The notes under the pieces: model-generated | What the model saw: the letters and a program-made list of their open reading frames with translations, nothing else | The model's database searches: none | What the model was told of the DNA's origin: nothing | NCBI GenBank assembly: GCA_017456555.1 | Contig: JAFTJF010000011.1 | Span: forward strand, 1-35,830 | DNA length: 35,830 nucleotides | Direction of reading: 5' to 3' | Source of the DNA: Clostridia bacterium | Lineage (GTDB): Bacteria; Bacillota; Clostridia; TANB77; CAG-508 | Translations under genes and position numbers: made by a program | Shown here: positions 23,105 to 30,039 of the stretch, in pieces | How positions within the stretch are numbered: position 1 is the first letter of the stretch | Layout of the letters: every line of letters begins with the position of its first letter

Positions 23105-24106
23105 ATGAGAATTTACAGCAGCAAAATCGGTAGAGCAACTTACTCAGCACTCGTAAAGAATGGAGGTACACAACTCGAGCGCTTTTTTACTTTAAGTCCT
23201 GAAATTAAGACATTGTTTTTTTTGGAAACATACAAAAGGATGGTAGCATATGTGCTAACCAGAGAAATTAGTATAGGAGAAGAAAAAATCAAATCTAAAT
23301 GGACTGAAACAGTAGACAAAGGAATAGTTTTCGATTGTGTTAAACCTCTTGTTCTTACGAGCAGAAAAACTTCAGACAAAGCGAGTGCAACACTTGATTT
23401 TTTCTATGATGCAGCATCAGAATCCGTAGAGGTTATTACTAGCGTTTCTGCTAAGGATGATGCAACAAGAAAAAAATATGCACGAGATCTTGATGAAGGG
23501 CTTGATGGACTTGCGAGACAGCTTGAAAGTGAAGAAGGTCACAAAACAATGTTTATAAGATTCTTTTTTGATGCAACCAATATTGTGTATCAAGGTCGAG
23601 TACTTTGTGATGTGATTGGCGAAGAAGCTCTTTGGATGTATTATTTCAAAGAATGCGCAAAGAGAAACTTTGTCACCTTCAGAAACTTTTCAAATGCTAA
23701 GCAAATCAGAATTCTTGAGCGTGCATACAAAATCGGCAGAAGGCATAGCGTAAATGGAAGAAAAATTTCCACATATGCTATGGCTACAATAGAAGCTTTT
23801 GCCGAGAATAATGCGCTTGATGAAATTCGCTGGAAAGAAGAGCATTCTGGGTTCAATGATGTGAGAACTTTTTACAAAAAATACGAAGCTTCATATATGC
23901 TTTCGAGCTATTCTAGATGCCCGATATTTTTTGTATATGAGTATCCAACTGCAAATGGTGTAAAAAATATGAAAAAATTAAATTGCACCATCGACAAACT
24001 TGAATCCGACTGCAAATTGAAACACACTATCAGCGCATTTGATTTGTGGGAACACTTAGGAAAACTTGTTGAAAACGCAGACAGACAAGGCAAAAGAGTA
24101 GCTTAA
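23105..24106 (+). CDS. Orphan family protein A (333 aa), paralogue of the next gene
   Basis: Starts at ATG 23105 after AAGGGGG. The 333-aa product is soluble and mixed alpha/beta with no signal peptide. It shares several blocks with the next gene's product in the same order: KASA...FYDAA then AKDDATRKKYARDL (92-130), an ERAYKIGRR segment (205-213), STYAMATIEAFAENNALDE (222-240), IFFVYEY (274-280) and ISAFDLWEHL (309-318). The two are clearly related but distant, so they arose by an old duplication or came together. I know no family with this pattern. Some Cys residues are scattered, not in metal-binding pairs. Own promoter and terminator. More GC-rich than host genes, though less so than its neighbour. 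Confidence 0.7.
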   Translation: MRIYSSKIGRATYSALVKNGGTQLERFFTLSPEIKTLFFLETYKRMVAYVLTREISIGEEKIKSKWTETVDKGIVFDCVKPLVLTSRKTSDKASATLDFFYDAASESVEVITSVSAKDDATRKKYARDLDEGLDGLARQLESEEGHKTMFIRFFFDATNIVYQGRVLCDVIGEEALWMYYFKECAKRNFVTFRNFSNAKQIRILERAYKIGRRHSVNGRKISTYAMATIEAFAENNALDEIRWKEEHSGFNDVRTFYKKYEASYMLSSYSRCPIFFVYEYPTANGVKNMKKLNCTIDKLESDCKLKHTISAFDLWEHLGKLVENADRQGKRVA

Positions 24107-24115
24107 CCGGAAGTT

Positions 24116-24146
24116 AGGAGATACGAAATGTATCTCCTTTTGCTTT
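24116..24146 (+). terminator. Terminator of the 23105 gene
   Basis: AGGAGATAC (24116-24124) pairs with GTATCTCCT (24130-24138), followed by TTTGCTTTT. Confidence 0.85.
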
Positions 24147-24156
24147 TGAAATTATG

Positions 24157-24185
24157 TTGACTAATTAAAGATTAAATGTTATAAT
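24157..24185 (+). promoter_or_regulatory. Promoter of the 24315 gene
   Basis: TTGACT (24157-24162), 17-bp spacer ending TGT, and TATAAT (24180-24185). The leader of about 120 bases holds an 8-bp hairpin GTTTGTAG/CTACAAAC (24207-24233). Confidence 0.75.
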
Positions 24186-24314
24186 ATATATTGAAGCGAT
24201 ATGCTTGTTTGTAGCTAAACCACTTCTACAAACGCTTTTCAAAACTAAATATGTGAGTTAAGAGAGTACCTGTAACAAAACACAATGATTAATACAATAA
24301 TGGAGGTATTTGAG

Positions 24315-25373
24315 ATGAAAATTAGAGTTAGCCGGAGTTTTAGAAACGCAGTTGAGAATAACCTGTACAAGGGGGTAAAAGAGTATATGCTCTTACCTCA
24401 GCACAGAAAAGAAGAAATTCTGATGCAGGTATTCCAAAGAGCGCTTTTGCTGTTTTGGTTCAGTTCTGGTGAACGTTCTACCTGGTCCCGCGTAAAGCGT
24501 GGTTCTAAGAAGGACGATATGACCCAGGCTGTCCTGGACAATGAGCTGCTCAGCAGCGAAATTGTTCTCAATAGCAAAGCTGTCGACAAAGAGGAAAAAA
24601 TGGTTCCTGCCCCTTTTTCTGTACCTGTTACTGATGAAAGAGGAAAAAATGTACCTGGAAAATTCCAGACCGTTACCAGAGAGACCAAGGTTGTCGAAAA
24701 GACTCCCAAGGCCAGTGCACGTGTTCTCTGTAGCTTTGATGCAGCCAAGTCTGAGCTGACTGTAAAAGTTCTGGAGGTCACTGCAAAAGACGACAAAACC
24801 CGCAAGAACTACCTTCAGGCCCTGAACAAGGAGCTGGAGGACGCTAGGAGCATGATGGAATTTTTCTTCACTATGGAGCAGTTCCTGAAATGCTTCTACG
24901 ACACTCTGCATAGTAATTCGCTTACTATGACAACTGGCATGGAGGCTGTGTACATGTATCGGGTTTTCAAGAACGCGAACAAGTACTATCCTCAGTTTGA
25001 AAAGCTTAACGACAAGGAGCGAGCAGAAGTCCTGGATCAGGGCTATCGGCGAGCAAGAGGTCAGAGAGGTGGTTTGAAAGACACTCATACATATGCCAAG
25101 GGCACGTTTGAGGCTTTCGTAGCTAACGGATTGATCAATGAGGTTCTTATTGAAGACCAGATTTTTGGTAAGTTGACGAAACATACTAAGGTCGGCGAGA
25201 ATCGCAAAGATCGGTGCAATCCGGACAATTCCAGAGAAGTCTGGGAGAAGAATGCATTAATCTTCGTCGTGTATAAATACGGTTCCCATGGGCTTACGAC
25301 TTCTATCCACGCATCTGAACTGTGGAACCTCATGGCAAGAAGCGACAAGGATAAGGTTATTAATGCATGGTAA
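24315..25373 (+). CDS. Orphan family protein B (352 aa), paralogue of the preceding gene
   Basis: Start at ATG 24315, eight bases after GGAGG (24302-24306). The product aligns along its whole length with that of the preceding gene through FDAAKSELTV-VTAKDDKTRKNYLQAL (141-170), DQGYRRARG (241-249), HTYAKGTFEAFVANGLINE (258-276), ALIFVVYKYG (314-323) and IHASELWNLM (331-340). It has an extra Lys/Pro/Val-rich insert (about 88-130). It is predicted soluble and basic. Codon use (CTG, ACC, CGC, AAG) is the most GC-rich in the window, far from host genes and clearly different from its own paralogue, so the two did not come from one recent local duplication. Function unknown. Confidence 0.72.
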   Translation: MKIRVSRSFRNAVENNLYKGVKEYMLLPQHRKEEILMQVFQRALLLFWFSSGERSTWSRVKRGSKKDDMTQAVLDNELLSSEIVLNSKAVDKEEKMVPAPFSVPVTDERGKNVPGKFQTVTRETKVVEKTPKASARVLCSFDAAKSELTVKVLEVTAKDDKTRKNYLQALNKELEDARSMMEFFFTMEQFLKCFYDTLHSNSLTMTTGMEAVYMYRVFKNANKYYPQFEKLNDKERAEVLDQGYRRARGQRGGLKDTHTYAKGTFEAFVANGLINEVLIEDQIFGKLTKHTKVGENRKDRCNPDNSREVWEKNALIFVVYKYGSHGLTTSIHASELWNLMARSDKDKVINAW

Positions 25374-25377
25374 ACAG

Positions 25378-25406
25378 CGGGTGGAGCAAATGCTCCGCCC
25401 GTTTTC
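25378..25406 (+). terminator. Terminator of the 24315 gene
   Basis: A GC-rich stem (25378-25387 with 25392-25401, one T-G pair) with a 4-base AAAT loop runs into T4. Confidence 0.88.
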
Positions 25407-25467
25407 TTATATTTTGAAAATAAAAATAATAGTATTTTAAATAATGTAAATAAATTAAGAAAAACAC

Positions 25468-25496
25468 TTGCAATTTAAATAAAAAACTGGTATAAT
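25468..25496 (+). promoter_or_regulatory. rpsB promoter
   Basis: TTGCAA (25468-25473), 17-bp spacer and TATAAT (25491-25496). Confidence 0.8.
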
Positions 25497-25518
25497 GTCA
25501 GAGTTATATAATAACACA

Positions 25519-25584
25519 CATAGATTGAGTTTTAGATTGTGCTATTTGTTTTAACAGTAGTTGTCTAAAATGTGGAAATCTATG
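25519..25584 (+). promoter_or_regulatory. Structured rpsB leader, likely S2 autoregulation site
   Basis: The leader between promoter and rpsB folds by a nested stem: CATAGATT (25519-25526) with AATCTATG (25577-25584), and inside it TTTTAGA (25530-25536) with TCTAAAA (25564-25570). Ribosomal protein operons often carry such a leader for feedback by the encoded protein. Whether S2 binds this one is inference. Confidence 0.5.
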
Positions 25585-25618
25585 GAGGAAAAAAACAAAA
25601 TTTAAGGAGGAAATTAAA

Positions 25619-26386
25619 ATGGCAGTAGTTGCAATGAAACAATTACTTGAAGCAGGTGTTCATTTCGGACATCAAACAAGAAGATGGGATCCTAAAATGG
25701 CTGAATATATATTCCAAGCTAGAAATGGTATCCACATTATCGATTTACAAAAAACATCAAAAAAATTAGACGAAGCTTACAAATTCGTTAAAGAACAAGC
25801 TGAAGAAGGAAAAACAGTTCTTTTCGTAGGAACTAAAAAACAAGCACAAGAATGTGTTAAAGAAGCAGCTGAAAGATGTAACATGTACTATGTTGACCAA
25901 AGATGGTTAGGTGGTATGTTAACAAACTTCAAAACAATCGAAGGAAGAATCCAAAGATTAAGAGATTTAGAAGCTATGCAAGAAGACGGTACTTTCGAAG
26001 TATTACCTAAAAAAGAAGTTAGCGGATTAAAAAATGAAATGGAAAAATTAGAAAAAAATCTTGGTGGAATCAAAGATATGAAAGAAATGCCAGGAGTTAT
26101 GTTTGTAGTTGATCCTAAAAAAGAAAGAATTGCTGTTTTAGAAGCTAAAAAATTAGGAATTCCAGTTGTAGGATTAGTAGATACAAACTGCAATCCAGAA
26201 GATGTTGACTATGCTATACCAGGAAACGATGATGCTATAAGAGCTGTTAAATTAATAGCTGATGTTATGGCTAACGCTGTTATAGAAGGTAGACAAGGTG
26301 AAGACGCTGAAGTTTCAACTTCAATGGTAGAAACAGCTGAAGAAGCTACAGATATCGAAGAAGTAGTTGCTAGCGAAGAAGAATAA
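25619..26386 (+). CDS. rpsB: 30S ribosomal protein S2
   Basis: The 255-aa product is S2 of the small ribosomal subunit: [41 protein letters not shown] (about 6-46), [91 protein letters not shown]. All are strongly conserved. The C-terminal 30 residues form an acidic tail. ATG after AAGGAGG. The gene precedes tsf as in nearly all bacteria. Codon use is the optimised form of the host (GTT, GCT, AGA). Confidence 0.98.
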   Translation: MAVVAMKQLLEAGVHFGHQTRRWDPKMAEYIFQARNGIHIIDLQKTSKKLDEAYKFVKEQAEEGKTVLFVGTKKQAQECVKEAAERCNMYYVDQRWLGGMLTNFKTIEGRIQRLRDLEAMQEDGTFEVLPKKEVSGLKNEMEKLEKNLGGIKDMKEMPGVMFVVDPKKERIAVLEAKKLGIPVVGLVDTNCNPEDVDYAIPGNDDAIRAVKLIADVMANAVIEGRQGEDAEVSTSMVETAEEATDIEEVVASEEE

Positions 26387-26405
26387 TTTTAGAATATAAC
26401 AGAAG

Positions 26406-26454
26406 CGGACATTGAATAATATTCAATCTAGTAGTATTATTATGTCCGTTTTTT
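26406..26454 (+). terminator. Terminator/attenuator between rpsB and tsf
   Basis: CGGACAT (26406-26412) pairs with ATGTCCG (26442-26448) and is followed by T6. The loop carries a further hairpin (ATTGAA/TTCAAT). It likely sets a lower tsf level by partial termination. A second small inverted repeat (CCACTT/AAGTGG, about 26475-26494) lies between it and tsf. Confidence 0.78.
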
Positions 26455-26527
26455 GATAAAAAAGATTTTAATACCACTTATATCGAGAATGAAGTGGAAA
26501 TATATATAATATTTTGGGAGGTAAAAA

Positions 26528-27403
26528 ATGATAACTGCAGAATTAGTTAAAAACTTGAGAGAAAAAACAGGTGCAGGAATGATGGACTGCAAAAAAGTTT
26601 TAACAGAAACAAATGGAGATATGGAAAAAGCAGCTGAGTTATTAAGAGAAAGAGGAATAGCAAAAGCAGCTAAAAAATCAGGAAGAATCGCAGCTGAAGG
26701 TTTAGTTGCAGCTTATGTTACAGCTGATAAAAAAGTTGGAGCAATAGTTGAAGTAAATGCTGAAACAGACTTCGTAGCAAAAAATGAAGAATTTGTTAAC
26801 TTTGTTAACGATATAGCTGAAATAGTTGCTACAAACGCTCCTGCTGATTTAGAAGCATTACTTGCTACAAACTATAAAGATGCTGGAAAATCTGTTAAAG
26901 AAGTATTAACAGATAAGATAGCTACAATCGGAGAAAATATGTCAATCAGAAGATTTGAAAGATTTGAATCAGCTGGTTTAGTTGAAAGCTATATTCACGG
27001 AGCAGGAAAAATCGCTGTTTTAGTTGATTTCGCTAAAGGTGAAACTGAATTAGCTAAAGACGTATGTATGCAAATTGCAGCAGCAAGACCAGAATATTTC
27101 AACAGAGAAGCTGTTCCACAAGATAGAGTTGCTAAAGAAATGGAAATATTAAAAGCACAAGCTATGAACGAAGGAAAACCTGCTGAAATAGCTGAAAAAA
27201 TGGTTCAAGGAAGAATTGGAAAATTCTATTCAGAAATCTGCTTATTAGATCAAGAATTTGTTAAAGATCCAAATGTTAAAGTTGGAGATTTAATCAAAAA
27301 TAAAGGATCAGAAATGACAAGATTTGCTAGATTTGAAAAAGGTGAAGGAATCGAGAAAAAAGAAGAAAACTTTGCTGAAGAAGTTATGAAACAATTACAA
27401 TAA
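26528..27403 (+). CDS. tsf: Translation elongation factor Ts
   Basis: The 291-aa product is the nucleotide exchange factor of EF-Tu in the cytoplasm. The N-terminal UBA-like domain and signature are intact: LVKNLREKTGAGMMDCKKVLTETNGDMEKAAELLRERG (about 6-43), then AAEGLVAAYV, GAIVEVNAETDFVAKNEEFVNFVNDIA (about 75-100), and the core domain with SYIHGAGKIAVLVDF and VAKDVCMQIAAARPEY-like segments. ATG 26528 follows GGGAGG. Length is normal. Confidence 0.98.
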   Translation: MITAELVKNLREKTGAGMMDCKKVLTETNGDMEKAAELLRERGIAKAAKKSGRIAAEGLVAAYVTADKKVGAIVEVNAETDFVAKNEEFVNFVNDIAEIVATNAPADLEALLATNYKDAGKSVKEVLTDKIATIGENMSIRRFERFESAGLVESYIHGAGKIAVLVDFAKGETELAKDVCMQIAAARPEYFNREAVPQDRVAKEMEILKAQAMNEGKPAEIAEKMVQGRIGKFYSEICLLDQEFVKDPNVKVGDLIKNKGSEMTRFARFEKGEGIEKKEENFAEEVMKQLQ

Positions 27404-27424
27404 TAAGTAATTATAAATAATTTT

Positions 27425-27455
27425 AAGATGTCTCAGAAATGAGACATCTTTTTTT
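27425..27455 (+). terminator. Terminator of rpsB-tsf
   Basis: An 11-bp perfect stem (27425-27435 with 27440-27450) with a GAAA tetraloop ends in a long T run. Confidence 0.93.
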
Positions 27456-27538
27456 ATGTCTATAATTTTCTGGCTATGACGGTAGTAACAATCGTTATAT
27501 ATTTTTAAAATTGGTGATAGGAGAAAGATGAGTAAATG

Positions 27539-27567
27539 TTTACATAAATACAAAGTTGTGCTATAAT
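27539..27567 (+). promoter_or_regulatory. Promoter of the radical SAM gene
   Basis: TTTACA (27539-27544), 17-bp spacer ending TGC and TATAAT (27562-27567). The palindrome GTAAATGTTTAC (27532-27543) overlaps the -35 and could be an operator. Confidence 0.68.
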
Positions 27568-27605
27568 AGAAGAGTCAAAAAAATTGAAAGGCAGGAGATA
27601 CTAAT

Positions 27606-28505
27606 ATGAAGCGGAATGCTCAATCATTAAGCATCTGCGTACCAGGAAAAGGCTGCATTAACCAATGCAGATTCTGTGTCGCATGTATGCACACTTCAAC
27701 TTACAAGAACCAGATGGACGAAAATCTGCCGTTTTACGACCTCTATTTTGAGGACTATGTGAAACGCATGTGCTTTGCAAAGGAAAATGACGCCAACATC
27801 ATGATGATTACTGGCGATATTGAGCCTTTGCAGAATCGCCACTTTTTACAGACCTTAGGTCTTATCAACAACTATGTTTTACCTGCAAGAGGATGCGGTG
27901 GTTTCAACTGGATTGAACTCCAAACCTCTGGTGTTTTGTTCGACAGAAACTATGCGCGCTTTTTGCGCAACACTGTTGGAGTGAGTGTATTATCACTTTC
28001 TCTTGCAAGCTTTGACGACAAGGAAAACGCTGATATTCAGCAAATGCCGAAAAATCTGGCAATCAATATTGAACAGGTTTGTGCAACTACTAAAGAATAT
28101 GATTTCACTCTTCGTTTGAGTGTAAATATGAATCAGTATCTTTGGGAATCTGTTGGCGGAACTGTTGAAGGTATTTTTGAAAAGGCCAAAAGCCTCGGTG
28201 CAGATCAGCTGACTTTCCGCAAGCTCTATACTGAGGGAGATAATCCGCAGAGCAAGTGGATTAACGAACACAAGGTTGATGATTCTGTTTTTGATGAAAT
28301 CGACAGATATGTCATTGAAAACGGAAAACATTTGGCTGTGTTGCCATATGGTTATCATCAGTATTCTGTTCATGGAATTTCTGTTGTTGTCGACAAAGAC
28401 TGCATGAACGAGCAACGTGCTCAGAAGGAAACTTCAAAGTATTTCGTACTCCGACCGGATTGCAAACTGTATGACGGTTGGCAGCTGGAAGATGTAATTT
28501 TCTAA
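27606..28505 (+). CDS. Stand-alone radical SAM protein of unknown function
   Basis: Starts at ATG 27606 after GGCAGGAG. The 299-aa product shows the radical SAM cluster motif CINQCRFC (C17-x3-C21-x2-C24), which binds a [4Fe-4S] cluster and SAM. It follows with MMITGDIEPLQN (a GGE-like SAM-contact strand), WIELQTSGVLF, SLSLASFDDKENADIQ and FTLRLSVNMNQYLWES, which trace the half-barrel strands. There is no SPASM or other extra cluster domain; a short end segment (FVLRPDCKLYDGWQLEDVIF) has one Cys. The opening is closest to small activase-like or phage-type radical SAM proteins, but no substrate protein is adjacent. GC-rich codon use differs from the flanking tsf and carA, pointing to acquisition. 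Confidence 0.85.
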   Translation: MKRNAQSLSICVPGKGCINQCRFCVACMHTSTYKNQMDENLPFYDLYFEDYVKRMCFAKENDANIMMITGDIEPLQNRHFLQTLGLINNYVLPARGCGGFNWIELQTSGVLFDRNYARFLRNTVGVSVLSLSLASFDDKENADIQQMPKNLAINIEQVCATTKEYDFTLRLSVNMNQYLWESVGGTVEGIFEKAKSLGADQLTFRKLYTEGDNPQSKWINEHKVDDSVFDEIDRYVIENGKHLAVLPYGYHQYSVHGISVVVDKDCMNEQRAQKETSKYFVLRPDCKLYDGWQLEDVIF

Positions 28506-28515
28506 TTCCAGAAAC

Positions 28516-28555
28516 AAAAAACTTCTTGTTCCTAAAGGGGCAAGAAGTTTTTTCT
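28516..28555 (+). terminator. Terminator of the radical SAM gene
   Basis: A 13-bp perfect stem (28516-28528 with 28541-28553), with further TTCC/GGGG pairing inside, ends in a T run. Confidence 0.9.
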
Positions 28556-28609
28556 ATTTATAATTATTGGATAGTAGAAAAACTAAGACGAAAAAATATA
28601 TAATAATGC

Positions 28610-28638
28610 TTGATTTTTTATTAAATCTATAGTAAAAT
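28610..28638 (+). promoter_or_regulatory. Promoter of the carAB leader
   Basis: TTGATT (28610-28615), 17-bp spacer and TAAAAT (28633-28638), 36 bases before the leader ORF. Confidence 0.55.
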
Positions 28639-28673
28639 TTTAACAATGTAAAAATCATGGAGGATGTAGATTG

Positions 28674-28787
28674 ATGTTAAGCCAAAATAGAATTAACAGA
28701 ATAAAAAGCAAAATGTCTTTTGATTCTATTTCTATTTCATTTACATTTCTAATTTCAAAAATAAATAATATGTATAATAGTCACTAA
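28674..28787 (+). CDS. Leader peptide of the carAB operon (37 aa)
   Basis: A 37-codon frame opens at ATG 28674, ten bases after GGAGG (28659-28663), and ends in TAA at 28785-28787. The product (MLSQNRINRIKSKMS..., ending NMYNSH) has no known domain. Its middle codons form a pyrimidine-rich tract (28714-28756, roughly 60% T), unusual in this purine-rich coding genome. The last codons lie inside a terminator stem. The position, 117 bases before carA, and the layout suggest a regulatory leader peptide that senses UTP by the coupling of ribosome and polymerase, as in E. coli pyrBI. It has two Arg codons but no run, so classic arginine attenuation is less likely. Confidence 0.6.
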   Translation: MLSQNRINRIKSKMSFDSISISFTFLISKINNMYNSH

Positions 28788-28809
28788 TTTTATTAGTGGC
28801 TATTTTTTT
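28778..28809 (+). terminator. Attenuator of the carAB operon
   Basis: TAGTCACTAAT (28778-28788) pairs with ATTAGTGGCTA (28792-28802, one wobble), then T7. The 5' arm overlaps the stop codon of the leader ORF, so a ribosome close behind the polymerase would keep the stem from forming. Confidence 0.82.
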
Positions 28810-28904
28810 GGAATCAACATAAAAAATTGATAATAAAATTTTTGGAAATTTACAGAAGAAAATCAATAAATTATAGGTATAAGTAAGATAGAAAGGATGG
28901 AAAA

Positions 28905-29951
28905 ATGGTAGGTTATTTAGTACTAGAAAATGGTGAAATTTTTGAAGGAGAAAGAATTGGGGTTAATACAGATACTGCTTGCGAAGTTGTTTTCAATACT
29001 TCAATGGTTGGATATATTGAAACTCTTACTGACCCTTCATATTATGGACAAGGTATAGTTATGACGTATCCTTTAATAGGAAATTATGGTGTAATGCCAG
29101 AAGATTATGAATCAGATGGAATTTTTGCAAAAGCAGTATTTGTACATGAAGTTGCTGATTTTGAAAGTAACTTTAGAGCAAAATTTAATTTTGATAAGTT
29201 CTTAAGAGATTATAAAATTCCAGGACTAACAAATGTAAATACAAGAAAACTTGTAAGACTTTTAAGAGATTCTGGAACAATGAAAGGATATCTAACATCA
29301 AACATTTCTAACATAGATGAAATAATGAAAAAAATAAAAGATTATCATGTTGGAAAAGCAATAGATAAAGTAACTTCAAATCAAGTAAAAGTTTATGGTA
29401 GAGGAAAAGATAAAAAAGTTGCAGTAATAGATTATGGTGTAGAACATAATTTAATAAATTCTCTTCTTAAAAGAGATTGTGAAGTAACTGTATTTCCAGC
29501 AAATACACAGGCCGAAAAAATTTTAGCAATGAAACCAGATGGAATTATGCTTTCAAATGGACCTGGAGATCCAGCTGATTATGAAGCTCAAATAAAAGTT
29601 GTAAAGAAACTTTATGATTCAAATATTCCAATAATAGGAATTGCATTTGGTCATCAACTTATGGGGCTTGCAAATGAATTTAAAATTGGAAAATTAAAAT
29701 ATGGACATAGAGGTCCAAATCATCCAGTTAAAGATTTAAAACAAGACATAGTACATATAACAAACCAAAATCATGGATATTATATTTTGGAAGATAGTGT
29801 TGATAAAAAGGTTGCAGAAATATCACATGTAAATTTAAATGATGGAACAATAGAAGGTTTAAGATATAAAAATAAAAAAGTGTTTACAATTCAATTTTAT
29901 CCAGAAGATGCGGATTATATATATGATGAGTTTATGGAAATGATGAAATAA
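28905..29951 (+). CDS. carA: Carbamoyl-phosphate synthetase small chain, glutaminase-dead
   Basis: The 348-aa product has the N-terminal CPSase small-chain domain (1-150; VLENGEIFEGERIG, FNTSMVGYIETLTDPSYYGQ, GLTNVNTRKLVRLLRDSGTMKGYL) and a C-terminal class I glutamine amidotransferase domain (170-348; LSNGPGDP, NQNHGYY). The triad is broken. The nucleophile motif GIC(L/F)GHQ reads GIAFGHQ (Ala247, codon GCA at 29643), and the His of QFHPE reads QFYPE (Tyr332, codon TAT at 29898). Only the Glu is kept. Such a subunit cannot hydrolyse glutamine; the complex should use free ammonia, as vertebrate CPS I does after losing its Cys. The rest of the fold and its contact with CarB look normal. Start at ATG 28905 after AGGATGG, behind the attenuator. 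Confidence 0.95.
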   Translation: MVGYLVLENGEIFEGERIGVNTDTACEVVFNTSMVGYIETLTDPSYYGQGIVMTYPLIGNYGVMPEDYESDGIFAKAVFVHEVADFESNFRAKFNFDKFLRDYKIPGLTNVNTRKLVRLLRDSGTMKGYLTSNISNIDEIMKKIKDYHVGKAIDKVTSNQVKVYGRGKDKKVAVIDYGVEHNLINSLLKRDCEVTVFPANTQAEKILAMKPDGIMLSNGPGDPADYEAQIKVVKKLYDSNIPIIGIAFGHQLMGLANEFKIGKLKYGHRGPNHPVKDLKQDIVHITNQNHGYYILEDSVDKKVAEISHVNLNDGTIEGLRYKNKKVFTIQFYPEDADYIYDEFMEMMK

Positions 29952-30039
29952 CAAGTTGGAAATGAAAGATGATAATTTTAATAAATTGAATTTATAAAAT
30001 TGAATAAGATATAAAATCAAAATATGAAGGAGAATAAAG

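Noticed and set aside
24393-25184. Long minus-strand frames opposite the paralogue B gene
   Set aside because: They are shadows of a GC-richer gene; the plus frame aligns with its neighbouring paralogue, which settles the coding strand.
27993-28415. Minus-strand frame of 140 codons inside the radical SAM gene
   Set aside because: It lies wholly within a gene with a clear CxxxCxxC motif and has no start site of its own.
28674-28787. Leader ORF as a classic arginine attenuator
   Set aside because: Only two separated Arg codons are present and no alternative anti-terminator stem is visible; the U-rich tract fits UTP sensing better.
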